DNA of 16,636 nt from an uncultured Pseudomonadota bacterium (GTDB taxonomy: Bacteria > Myxococcota_A > UBA796 > GCA-2862545), in assembly GCA_937891875.1 (NCBI GenBank), contig CALATR010000851.1, positions 1 through 16,636 on the forward strand, given 5' to 3'. Made by a program: the position numbers and the translations under genes. Positions 1 through 11,423 of the stretch are shown here, piece after piece. Position 1 is the stretch's first letter. Every line of letters starts with the position of its first letter. Below the pieces are notes generated by a model that was given only the letters and a program-made list of their open reading frames with translations, was not told the origin of the DNA and did not search any database.

Positions 1-34
1 AGGATCGCGGCGGGGCGACGATCTGCTGGCGGGG

Positions 35-296
35 GTCGCGTTGCTGCGGGCGGGAGAGTGGAAGGGCGGTCTCCAGTCTCCAGTCTCCAGCTTCGGCCGG
101 CCGGGGAGCGGTCGGGGCGCACGCAGTCGGTTGCAGTCCCGGCCCTTCTGGAATCCGCAAGGGTGTTCGTGCGCGGTGGCTTCGATGTCGGGGTGGCACC
201 TTTGTCGTACGGGGCCGTTCCACCGCCGTAGGACTGGAGACTGGAGACTGGAGACTGGAGACCTAGCCGCCACTCCCCTGCACGTAGCAACGCGAC
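35..296. repeat. Palindromic dispersed element, copy A (~262 bp)
   Basis: The left arm (35-90) and right arm (about 235-296) are inverted copies; by eye 47 of 56 positions pair without gaps. Each arm starts at its outer end with GTCGCGTTGCT and ends at its inner end in tandem 7-mers: three GTCTCCA at 69-89 on the left and four TGGAGAC at 235-262 on the right. The ~144-bp core (91-234) resembles the reverse complement of the core of copy B, which lies across 14098-15955. Shared core blocks include CTTCGGCCGGCC at the arm junction and GCGGTGGCTTCG. No open reading frame of recognisable type lies inside. It looks like a MITE-like or large REP-like element, or a sequence making a very long hairpin RNA. 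No clear target-site duplication was seen. It fills most of the gene-free stretch 1-357. Confidence 0.8.
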
Positions 297-309
297 TTCC
301 CGCGAGACC

Positions 310-353
310 TGGCTGGCCCGCCCCGTGCTCACAGCACGCGACCCCGCGAGACC
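310..353. repeat. Degenerate extra arm copy between element A and the lipoprotein stop
   Basis: This 44-bp stretch repeats the outer part of an element arm in decayed form. It ends in GCGAGACC (346-353), as does the preceding unit (302-309), and contains the AGCACGCGAC relative of AGCAACGCGAC. Its edge lies only four bases from the stop codon of the lipoprotein gene at 358. A comparable tandem arm copy follows element B at 15973-16020. Confidence 0.55.
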
Positions 354-357
354 GACG

Positions 358-3177
<2,820 letters not shown>

Positions 3178-3215
3178 AGAGACCTCCGGCGCGAGAGGCG
3201 CGGAAAACGAGCCTC

Positions 3216-3244
3216 AGCATGCCCGAGGACGCAAGGACGGTCAA
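3216..3244 (-). promoter_or_regulatory. Candidate sigma70-type promoter for the mosaic lipoprotein
   Basis: On the minus strand TTGACC (3244-3239) lies 17 bases from CATGCT (3221-3216). The -35 box matches five of six consensus positions and the -10 box only three. The predicted transcript start would leave a leader of about 30 bases before the GTG start, with room for the GGAGG site. The same 152-bp gap shows only weak short hairpins and no clear terminator for the gene upstream. Confidence 0.35.
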
Positions 3245-3329
3245 TCGATCCCACCGGCGGCGTGCAGCGCAGCGTCGACGCAGGCGCGGTACCCCGATGC
3301 GGTACTGGGGGGCGGTGGCGCGGTCCCCG

Positions 3330-4223
3330 TCAGTCCGCGGCTTCCACCACCACCCCGTCATCCCCGAGCCACGCGCGCACCCGCACCCCACGCGGATCGG
3401 TCGCTCCGGGCTCGACCCAGCCGCAGATCAGCTGGCCCCAGTGGTTGTCGGTGCCGGGGGTGTTGGTCAGGGCGATGCCGTCGTCGAGCCAGGCGCGGAA
3501 CCACACGACCGCGCCGGTGGGGGGCAGGGCGCCGACCCGCACGGGCAGCCAGGCCTCGATCGGATCCTCGGGAGTTGCGTGCTCGACGGTGAGATCGAGG
3601 TCCCACAGCAGGCCGGGAGGACCGAGCAGGGTGGCGTCCTGGCCCAGCTGGCGGTCCACGCCGGGGCGGGTGGCGAGACCGACCAGGGGGGCGAGGTCCA
3701 GGCCGAGGCTTGCGGCGACCCCGTCGATCTGGGCGCGGGCTGCGGTCGACTCCTCGGCGCTGGCCTCGACGTGGGCGAGCTGGGCGAAGATCTGCAGGCG
3801 GTTCGGGGCGAGGTGGCCGCCGGGGGCGAGCCAGTCGCGGGCGACGGCGGAGGACTCGAGCACCCCCTCGGCGAAGGGATCGGCGTTGAGCAGCTCGGAG
3901 AACACGAGGTCCATGGGCTCGGGCGGCAGGTCCTCGATGAGCGCGTCCAGCACGGTGACGCGGTCCTGCAGGCCGTTGCGGTCGACCAGCTCGCGGACCA
4001 GCTCGGCCATGCCGCTGGGCTCGACCGCCACCACGTGCTCCGCGCCCAGCCGGGCGGCCGCGCACACCCAGATGCCAGTTCCCGCGCCGATCTCGAGCAC
4101 GCGGGCGCCCGGCGCGCGCCGGCGCAACATGGCGAGGAGCGCGCTGTTGCGGTGCCCGTCGGAGAGCAGCCGCACCTGTTCCCACGGCTCCGCGAACAGG
4201 GAGACGTCGAGCTGGAGCGGCAC
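3330..4223 (-). CDS. PRMT-like class I SAM-dependent methyltransferase
   Basis: This encodes 297 residues with no export signal, so a cytoplasmic enzyme. Motif I is VLEIGAGTG (residues 42-50), followed by the acidic loop AVEPS (66-70). Residues 109-123 read SELLNADPFAEGVLE; Glu110 and Glu119 are nine apart, the spacing of the two catalytic glutamates in the double-E loop of protein arginine methyltransferases. A C-terminal NHWGQ (260-264) resembles the THW loop of that family. The likely reaction is methyl transfer from S-adenosylmethionine, perhaps to arginine; the substrate is not known. The GTG start lies 15 bases after the stop of the lysozyme-like gene in the same frame, with no good Shine-Dalgarno, so translation may depend on the upstream gene. 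The methyltransferase fold is confident; arginine specificity is inference. Confidence 0.85.
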   Translation of the reverse strand: MPLQLDVSLFAEPWEQVRLLSDGHRNSALLAMLRRRAPGARVLEIGAGTGIWVCAAARLGAEHVVAVEPSGMAELVRELVDRNGLQDRVTVLDALIEDLPPEPMDLVFSELLNADPFAEGVLESSAVARDWLAPGGHLAPNRLQIFAQLAHVEASAEESTAARAQIDGVAASLGLDLAPLVGLATRPGVDRQLGQDATLLGPPGLLWDLDLTVEHATPEDPIEAWLPVRVGALPPTGAVVWFRAWLDDGIALTNTPGTDNHWGQLICGWVEPGATDPRGVRVRAWLGDDGVVVEAAD

Positions 4224-4238
4224 GTCAGCGAGACCCGG

Positions 4239-5213
4239 TCATGGGCAGCCGGCGGGCTGCTCGGCGAGCCAGACGCCGTACACGCGGGGCTCGAACACGG
4301 AGTCGTGGGTCATGGAGCCGCTGAACGGGTCGGGCGGGGCCACGCGGTGCTCCAGGGTGAGGCCGTCCCACGCGCCGGGCGGCAGGCACGGAAGCTCGGG
4401 AGGAAGGGCGTTCTTGCGCCAGTGGGTCGTGTCCGCGTACGCGAGCTCGCCCAGCAGCTGGAAGGCGACCTTGCCCCGGAAGGCGTAGGTGCCGCCGGGG
4501 CTGGGGCGGTAGCGCTCGATGCGCTGACCCCACAGGGCGGCGAGCTCGGCCACGCTGGCACCTTCCTGGGCCCGGCGGAGGATCGGCTCGCCGAAGCCCT
4601 CGTCCGGGGCGACGCCGAAGAACTCCTTGCCGGTCGTGTTCTTGACGTGCAGGAGCTCGAACAGGATCCGGTCGATGTTCTTGTCGCGGTCGAGCATCTG
4701 GGCGGTGGTTGCGTCCAGGCCGGGCCCGTCGCCCCAGTCGAAGCCCGGCGTGCCGTTGCCCGCGCCGCCGCCGGGGAGGTTGACCCTCACCTTGGGGTTG
4801 CGCCAGCACTGGAACAGGCCGGTCGCCTTGCTGCGCGGGTGGATCCGGTGGGACAGGAGGCTGGACTCCATCAGGCTGTTGACGACCGCGGCCAGGGCGA
4901 TGCTGTCGGGCAGTCCCGCGTCCCGGAAGCGCTTGACGATGTGCTTGGCGTTGTCCAGCTGGCTGTGCCCGTGCTGGTCCACGATCGCCTTGCGGTGCAG
5001 CCACCACGGCTTGCCATTGTGTCGGGCGAACCTGGCCCACAGGGCGTCCGTGATGACGTCGACCTCCCCGGTGTGGTGCGGGCGCTGGGTGGTCGGCTCC
5101 ATCACCTCGGCCACCGCGTCCGTCGCTGCATCCTCGCGCACGACGGCCTGATCCTCGGCCAGCGCGGCCGGAACCAGGACCACCCACATGCAAACCATCT
5201 GCGACAGACGCAC
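4239..5213 (-). CDS. Exported lysozyme-fold protein (phage-tail-lysozyme-like)
   Basis: About 324 residues from a GTG start. This start gives a proper signal peptide (MRLSQ, a hydrophobic stretch, then AALA before EDQ) and has GAGGG four bases upstream; ATG codons at 5198 and 5189 are alternatives that would lose the positively charged end. Residues 100-137 (SIALAAVVNSLMESSLLS...ATGLFQCW) match the pattern of lysozyme/transglycosylase folds: a glutamate (E116) at the end of a helix, then a GLFQ turn (132-135) like the G(I/L)xQ of phage-tail lysozymes. It would act on peptidoglycan in the periplasm or outside the cell. The C-terminal ~100 residues are not recognised. It is first in a two-gene unit with the methyltransferase and divergent from hflX. 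Export is likely; enzymatic activity is inferred from the motif only. Confidence 0.75.
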   Translation of the reverse strand: MRLSQMVCMWVVLVPAALAEDQAVVREDAATDAVAEVMEPTTQRPHHTGEVDVITDALWARFARHNGKPWWLHRKAIVDQHGHSQLDNAKHIVKRFRDAGLPDSIALAAVVNSLMESSLLSHRIHPRSKATGLFQCWRNPKVRVNLPGGGAGNGTPGFDWGDGPGLDATTAQMLDRDKNIDRILFELLHVKNTTGKEFFGVAPDEGFGEPILRRAQEGASVAELAALWGQRIERYRPSPGGTYAFRGKVAFQLLGELAYADTTHWRKNALPPELPCLPPGAWDGLTLEHRVAPPDPFSGSMTHDSVFEPRVYGVWLAEQPAGCP

Positions 5214-5258
5214 GACACCCTCGGCCGCGGAGGCTAGCCCAGGTTGTCGCTCGGGTCG

Positions 5259-6986
<1,728 letters not shown>

Positions 6987-7025
6987 CGCCCGTCCTTCCC
7001 ACCAATGACACGGTCTGCTGCAGGG

Positions 7026-7054
7026 TTGCGGCCTACCCATGCAACGGGTATCGA
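7026..7054 (+). promoter_or_regulatory. Weak promoter candidate upstream of the 210-aa lipoprotein
   Basis: TTGCGG (7026-7031) and TATCGA (7049-7054) are spaced by 17 bases. Each box matches only three consensus positions, so spacing is the main support. The gene is well separated from hflX (116 bp) and probably has its own promoter. Confidence 0.2.
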
Positions 7055-7102
7055 TCGGATGCTCCCTATTGGAGCCGGGGCCAGCCCCAAGGAGATGCAT
7101 AG

Positions 7103-7735
7103 ATGAACAAGCTCATTCCCCTGATTGCCATTGGCGGACTCGTCGGCCTCGTTGCGTGTGACGAGGTCGTGGACACCGACCCCACCGACAGCACCGGTCT
7201 CGTCGACTGTGGTGACGAGGTCTTCCCCTCCACGGGTGCCCTCTCCGCTGGCGACTACACCGGCTGCAACCCCTACGTCGGCTCGGCCACCATCTCCTAC
7301 TTCCCCCCGCCCACCTGTGGTGGCAGCGGCTGGGAGTACTACATGGAGATGAAGGGCATCGCCGGTGGCGTGACCTACTACAACTACGACGATGGCGGCG
7401 GCTTCCCCTGGTCCGAGGAGCATGACCTCACGGACGGCGAGACCGACCCCAACGGGTTCTGGGACGCCTTCTCCATCGCGCTCCCGATCGTGGACGACTT
7501 CAACAACCAGATCGACAGCACCAACACGCTGCACACCTGCGCGTCCAACAACGGCTCCACCCTGGTCTGGGGTGTCGAGGCGTACGAGTACCAGGACGGC
7601 GGCGGCGCCGGCCCGGCCATCGACTGCATCATCGTGTCCGAGTCCGAGGCGACCGACGCCTGGGTCGACGACATGAAGGGTGAGTTCAGCAACCTGGCTG
7701 GCTGTGACGTGATCGAGGGCTGGACCGCCGAGTAG
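7103..7735 (+). CDS. Lipoprotein of unknown function, cysteine-rich
   Basis: 210 residues. The start is firm: ATG with a near-perfect AAGGAG at 7089-7094, eight bases upstream. The signal peptide ends in a lipobox with Cys19 (LVAC), followed by an Asp/Thr-rich linker (DEVVDTDPTDSTG) like those of lipoproteins from myxobacteria-like genomes. The mature part has six further cysteines, suggesting disulfides, and is rich in aromatic, Gly and Asp residues (WEYYMEMKGIAGGVTYYNYDDGGGFPW), consistent with a small beta-sheet domain. I do not recognise a family. The codon choice and strong ribosome site suggest good expression. It ends just before a strong shared stem-loop and has no evident operon partner. 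Confidence 0.88.
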   Translation: MNKLIPLIAIGGLVGLVACDEVVDTDPTDSTGLVDCGDEVFPSTGALSAGDYTGCNPYVGSATISYFPPPTCGGSGWEYYMEMKGIAGGVTYYNYDDGGGFPWSEEHDLTDGETDPNGFWDAFSIALPIVDDFNNQIDSTNTLHTCASNNGSTLVWGVEAYEYQDGGGAGPAIDCIIVSESEATDAWVDDMKGEFSNLAGCDVIEGWTAE

Positions 7736-7758
7736 TCGGTCCCGTCGAGACGCTCCGG

Positions 7759-7787
7759 CGCCCTCCTGGCTCACCGCCAGGGGGGCG
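7759..7787. terminator. Stem-loop between convergent genes, probable bidirectional terminator
   Basis: CGCCCTCCTGGC (7759-7770) pairs with GCCAGGGGGGCG (7776-7787) as a 12-bp stem with one G-T wobble and a five-base loop. GAGAC/GTCTC just outside could extend it. There is no T-run on either side, so it fits a strong hairpin of a high-GC genome rather than a classical intrinsic terminator. It sits in the 59-bp gap between the stop codons of the lipoprotein and pdxA. Confidence 0.65.
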
Positions 7788-7794
7788 TCGTGTC

Positions 7795-8742
7795 TCAGGG
7801 CGCGCGCTGCGCCACCCGATCGGCCCAGGCGAGGGCGGCCTCGAGGCTCTGGGGGTCGGCGATCCCCTTGCCCGCGATGTCATCGGCGGTGCCGTGGTCG
7901 ACGCTGGTGCGCAGGATCGGAAGCCCCAGGGTCCAGTTCACGCTGCGGCCGAAGTCGAGCAGCTTGAGCGGGGCCAGGCCCTGGTCGTGGTACATCGCGA
8001 CCACCAGATCGACCTGACCGGACGCCCCCTGGCGCACCGCGGCCTCGGCGGAGATGGGCCCGCGGGCGTCGATGCCATCGGCCCGGCACGCCTCCACTGC
8101 GGGCGCGATGACGTCGATCTCCTCGCGGCCGAGCAAGCCGTCGTCGCCGGCGTGGGGGTTCAGTCCACACACGCCGATCCGGGGGGCCGGGAGGCCGAGC
8201 TGGCCGACGAGGGCGTCGTGGGCGGTGCGGATGGTGTGGGCGACCCCGTCGGTCGTGAGCGCGTCGGCGACCGCCCGCAGGGGCAGGTGCACCGTGACCA
8301 GCGCGATGCGGAGCTGCCCTCCAACAAAGGCCATCACCGGCCGCTCGACTCCGCAGAGGTGGCCGAGGAAGTCGGTGTGACCGGGGTAGGCGAAGCCGCG
8401 GGCGGCGAGGCGGGCCTTGTGGATCGGCCCGGTGACGAGCCCGGCCGCGGTGCCCTGCAGACAGGCGGAGACCGCGCCGCGGATGGCGCCGACCTCGACT
8501 GGCTCGGTGGTGTCGCCCGGGTCCCACACGCCCAGGTGTCCTGGTTCAACCGGACCTTCCAGCCGTTCGAGCGGCTGCAGCGGCGGCGCCCCGGGGGCGA
8601 GGGCATGGGCGGCGAGGAGCGCGTCCAGGCTGCCCGCCAGCACGACGGGACGGGCGGCCGGGTCGCGGCGAGCCAGGGCCTTCAGGGCGATCTCGGGGCC
8701 GATGCCGCGCGGGTCGCCGGGGGTCAGGACCAGGGGCGTCAC
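7795..8742 (-). CDS. pdxA: 4-hydroxythreonine-4-phosphate dehydrogenase PdxA
   Basis: PdxA oxidises 4-phosphohydroxy-L-threonine with NAD in the DXP-dependent pathway to pyridoxal 5'-phosphate. The 315 residues match the family in length and motifs: TPGDPRGIGPEI at the N terminus, TGPIHK (104-109), YPGHTDFLG (119-127), LNPHAGDDG (194-202), MYHDQGLAPLK (250-260) and TSVDHGTADDIAGKG (279-293). His152, His197 and His252 match the three metal-ligand histidines known in the family. The start is GTG, four bases after the surA stop, so it is the last gene of the ppi-surA-pdxA operon. surA-pdxA adjacency is also known in enterobacteria, where it ties vitamin B6 synthesis to envelope biogenesis by cotranscription. 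Confidence 0.97.
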   Translation of the reverse strand: MTPLVLTPGDPRGIGPEIALKALARRDPAARPVVLAGSLDALLAAHALAPGAPPLQPLERLEGPVEPGHLGVWDPGDTTEPVEVGAIRGAVSACLQGTAAGLVTGPIHKARLAARGFAYPGHTDFLGHLCGVERPVMAFVGGQLRIALVTVHLPLRAVADALTTDGVAHTIRTAHDALVGQLGLPAPRIGVCGLNPHAGDDGLLGREEIDVIAPAVEACRADGIDARGPISAEAAVRQGASGQVDLVVAMYHDQGLAPLKLLDFGRSVNWTLGLPILRTSVDHGTADDIAGKGIADPQSLEAALAWADRVAQRAP

Positions 8743-8746
8743 GGCG

Positions 8747-9700
8747 CTACTCGGGCGTCCCGAACGTGCACTGCACCGACGCCGAGCGACGGGCGTACTG
8801 GTACCACTGCTCGGCCTCCTCCTCGAGGCGCTTCTCCATCAGCTGGGCCTCCAGCTGGGGGCGCACCTGCTCGAGCGGCGGGGGAGCCGCGGCCTGGCGC
8901 CCGTCCAGGCGGACCAGGAAGTAGCTGTTGCCGAGGCGGTAGGGGCCGCCGACCTGGCCGATCTGCAGCTCCATGATCGGCTTGAGCTCGTCCACCAGCT
9001 GGGCTGGCGTGTACGTGCTGCGGGCGCGCCGCGGGGTCGAGCCGCCCACCTCGCCGAGCTGGTCCAGGCCGGGGCCGTCCAGGGTCGCGGCCCGCTCCGC
9101 CAGCTCGGCCTTGAGCTCCAGCGCCGCCAGGTCGCCCCCGGCGGTGTCGATGGGGAAGGCCAGGTAGGTGATGTCGAGGCGATCCTCGCCCATCTGCTCG
9201 CGCACGGCGCGCTTGTAGGCGTCGCGGACCTCGTCCTCGGACAGGGAGATCTGCGGGCGCAGGAAGGTCTCCCGGAAGCGCAGCATGCGGACCTGGTCGC
9301 GGAGCTGATCCCGGTAGACGTCCCAGGTGTAGCCCTGCTGGGAGAGTGCCTGGCGGAACTGCTCCCGGGTCTGGATGCCGTTGTCGCGCATGATCTGGTC
9401 GATGGTGCGGTCCAGATCCTGCTCGGTGACGTCCATGTCCACTTCGGCGAGCTTCTGCTGGATGAGCGCCTGCAGGATCAGCGTCTGGGCGACCTGCTGC
9501 TCGGCCTGATCGGTGCAGGGGGTGCGCTCGCCGATGGTCGTCGGGCCGCACTGGCGGGTGACGTAGTCGCCAGCGGTGTCGTAGACCTCGGACAGGGTGA
9601 TGACCTCGTCGTTGACGACGCAGGCGATGCCGTCGACCAGCTCTCCGCCGGCGTGGGCGGGGGCGGTGCCCAGCGCAGCGAGCAGGATCAGCAGCCTCAC
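8747..9700 (-). CDS. surA: Periplasmic chaperone SurA-like, with weak parvulin domain
   Basis: 317 residues with a signal peptide cleaved near AHA-GG (after about residue 17). The N-terminal part (about 20-165) is a SurA-N chaperone domain: it starts VDGIACVVNDEVIT and has the long helices with IQQKLAEVDMDVTEQDLDRTI. About 170-285 is a parvulin-like region ending GNSYFLVRLDGR. It escorts unfolded outer-membrane proteins across the periplasm. The parvulin part keeps the scaffold but lacks the usual GDLGW-type segment (here LGEVGGSTPRR), so isomerase activity may be lost. It has one parvulin module instead of the two in E. coli SurA. The GTG start overlaps the stop of the upstream lipoprotein (GTGA), so the two are translationally coupled. 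Confidence 0.9.
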   Translation of the reverse strand: MRLLILLAALGTAPAHAGGELVDGIACVVNDEVITLSEVYDTAGDYVTRQCGPTTIGERTPCTDQAEQQVAQTLILQALIQQKLAEVDMDVTEQDLDRTIDQIMRDNGIQTREQFRQALSQQGYTWDVYRDQLRDQVRMLRFRETFLRPQISLSEDEVRDAYKRAVREQMGEDRLDITYLAFPIDTAGGDLAALELKAELAERAATLDGPGLDQLGEVGGSTPRRARSTYTPAQLVDELKPIMELQIGQVGGPYRLGNSYFLVRLDGRQAAAPPPLEQVRPQLEAQLMEKRLEEEAEQWYQYARRSASVQCTFGTPE

Positions 9701-10740
9701 TCGTCACCATCCTCGTCGTCGTGACCTTCGTCCTCGTCCAGCTCCGGCGGCGTGATCGGCTTCATCGGATCCAGCTTCGACCCGATCGGGTTGATCTCGG
9801 GCCGCGGGCGGATCTCGATGGCGTCGACCGCGTCCTGGTCGATGTCGACCTTGGCATTCTCGCGCAGGCGGGCGAGGGTGTCCTCGTAGACCTGGGACTG
9901 CCGCTCGGCCTTGGCCCGGCGCAGCACCGCGCCGCGCATCTGCTCGAAGGTGCGCTCGACGGCCTCGCGGCGGAACATCACGCCGACGATGTTGTAGCCG
10001 CCGCCAGCGTAGAAGGGCTCGCTGATCTGGCCCCCCTGCATGCCGAAGGCGCGCTCCACCACCTCGTCGGGCACGCCGGTACGGCCCTGGCGGGTGATCA
10101 TGCCCAGGTCTCCGCCGCGACCGCGGTACGGACCCTCGGAGATCTCGGCGGCAACCTCGTTGAAGTTGTCGATCTTCCCGCCGATCCGCGCGTAGGCCTG
10201 CTTGGCGACGGCCTCGGCCTCGGCCTGGGTGCGGATGGGATCGGCCTTGATGAACAGGCGGCGGGCACGCACCTTCTCCGGGATGATGAAGTCGTCCCGG
10301 TGGGCCTCGTAGAAGTCGCGCAGGTCTTCTTCGGTGAAGTCGTTGCTGCGGACCTGGTTGTAGACCTGCCGGCGCAGGTAGATCTGCACCATCTGGGCCT
10401 GGACCTTGGGGTCACGGTCGAGGCCCTGGCGGCGGGCCTCGAGGTACAGCGCCTTCTGGTCGAGGAGCTCGTCCAGGACCTCCTTGCGCTCCTCGGGAGT
10501 CAGGGAGGCGGCGGTGCGGGGGCGGGTGCCGATCGCGTGGGTGGTGAACTCGTTCTCGCCGACCGGCATGCCGTCGATGGTGGCGATGGTCTTGCCGATC
10601 TCCAGGTCCACGGTGGACTCGGGGAGATGCACGTCGTGGCGGGCGCCCTTGCCGCCGGGTGCCTGCTCTCCGGCGCACCCGCCGACGGCGAGGAAGAGGG
10701 CGGTCAGGACGGCGAAGCTGCGCAGCGATTCCGTTGCCAT
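9697..10740 (-). CDS. Parvulin-type peptidyl-prolyl isomerase lipoprotein (PpiC/PrsA-like)
   Basis: 347 residues. The lipobox gives Cys22 (LAVGGC), so it is membrane-anchored in the periplasm. About 45-150 is a SurA-N/PrsA-like helical chaperone region (EKVRARRLFI begins right after). About 153-260 is a parvulin domain with the intact RGRGGDLGMI motif and GGQISEPFYAGGGYNIV. The tail is strongly acidic (DEDEGHDDEDGDE). It should fold or isomerise outer-membrane or secreted proteins. As first gene of an overlapping operon with surA and pdxA, it is probably the catalytically intact partner of the degenerate SurA parvulin. The ATG start has GAGGT three bases upstream, rather close. It is divergent from the exported protein gene at 10809. 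Confidence 0.92.
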   Translation of the reverse strand: MATESLRSFAVLTALFLAVGGCAGEQAPGGKGARHDVHLPESTVDLEIGKTIATIDGMPVGENEFTTHAIGTRPRTAASLTPEERKEVLDELLDQKALYLEARRQGLDRDPKVQAQMVQIYLRRQVYNQVRSNDFTEEDLRDFYEAHRDDFIIPEKVRARRLFIKADPIRTQAEAEAVAKQAYARIGGKIDNFNEVAAEISEGPYRGRGGDLGMITRQGRTGVPDEVVERAFGMQGGQISEPFYAGGGYNIVGVMFRREAVERTFEQMRGAVLRRAKAERQSQVYEDTLARLRENAKVDIDQDAVDAIEIRPRPEINPIGSKLDPMKPITPPELDEDEGHDDEDGDE

Positions 10741-10808
10741 GGGACCTCACGGGCGGCGGCCGTAACCGGGACCCTCGACCCGTGCGAGGTGCGGCGTTAC
10801 CGGCGGGC

Positions 10809-11423
10809 ATGCTCATCGCCCTGCTCACCCTGCTGGCCCTCTCCGGAAACCCCGAGGTCACTGCTGACGGTCCCGACGGCCGCGGCGTGTCCGAGTCCGG
10901 CGGGGCCTTGCTCATCGTCGATGCCGAGGTCCCGGTGGAGGTCTCGGTCGACAGCCGGCCGGTGGCCCAGGTCTTTTCTCGTAGCAGTGTGCACGTTCCG
11001 GTCCGCCCGGGTGATCGCAGGGTCGTCATCTACGTGGGCGGCACCCCGCACAAGCTGCTGGTGGCCGTGCCCGAGAAAGGCGCTGCCCGCGTGGTCGTCG
11101 GCCGGACCGGCATCACGACCCACGTGGACGCACCCACCGATGCTGCCGACGTGGCCAAGGTCGAGTTCCGGGTGGTCGGCAACGAGGGCGTGCGCGTCAC
11201 CCTGGACCAGCAGCGCTACCGGCTGTCCGCCGGCGAAAACCAGGCGTTGGAGCTCGATCGTGGCGAGCACACCCTGGAGATCCGCAGCGGGGATGGCACC
11301 GCGGTCTTCGCGGTCGGCGACCTGATGGTGCACGGCACCGGTCCCGTGGTGGTGCAGCTCTCCGCCGGACGCGCCCCCGAGGTGATCGGGCGTACCGGGA
11401 GCTGGCAGCCCGCGGTCCGCTGA
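10809..11423 (+). CDS. Small exported beta-rich protein, PEGA-like, coupled to the kinase
   Basis: About 204 residues from ATG 10809. An in-frame GTG at 10782 would add MRGAALPAG and give a better signal peptide with a positive charge; neither start has a convincing ribosome site. After the hydrophobic segment (LLTLLALSG...) the protein is a series of short beta-strand patterns. Two stretches, VEVSVDSRPVAQ...PGDRRVVIYVGG and VRVTLDQQRYRLSAGENQAL...GEHTLEIRS, resemble PEGA repeats, small beta-sandwiches in exported proteins. The stop codon overlaps the kinase ATG by one base (TGATG), so the two are cotranslated. A periplasmic accessory role for the kinase is inference. No cysteines and no catalytic motif were seen. 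Confidence 0.75.
   Translation: MLIALLTLLALSGNPEVTADGPDGRGVSESGGALLIVDAEVPVEVSVDSRPVAQVFSRSSVHVPVRPGDRRVVIYVGGTPHKLLVAVPEKGAARVVVGRTGITTHVDAPTDAADVAKVEFRVVGNEGVRVTLDQQRYRLSAGENQALELDRGEHTLEIRSGDGTAVFAVGDLMVHGTGPVVVQLSAGRAPEVIGRTGSWQPAVR

Noticed and set aside
69..262. GTCTCCA repeats as a CRISPR array
   Set aside because: The units are 7 bp, directly adjacent and without spacers; no cas gene is present.
35..296. Element A as an integron attC site or a retron msr-msd
   Set aside because: It is longer than attC sites and no integrase or attI-like site was seen; there is no reverse transcriptase gene in the window.
3285..3303. GTACC/GGTAC hairpin behind the methyltransferase gene as a terminator
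   Set aside because: The stem has only five pairs with a seven-base loop and no T-run; it is not distinguishable from chance.
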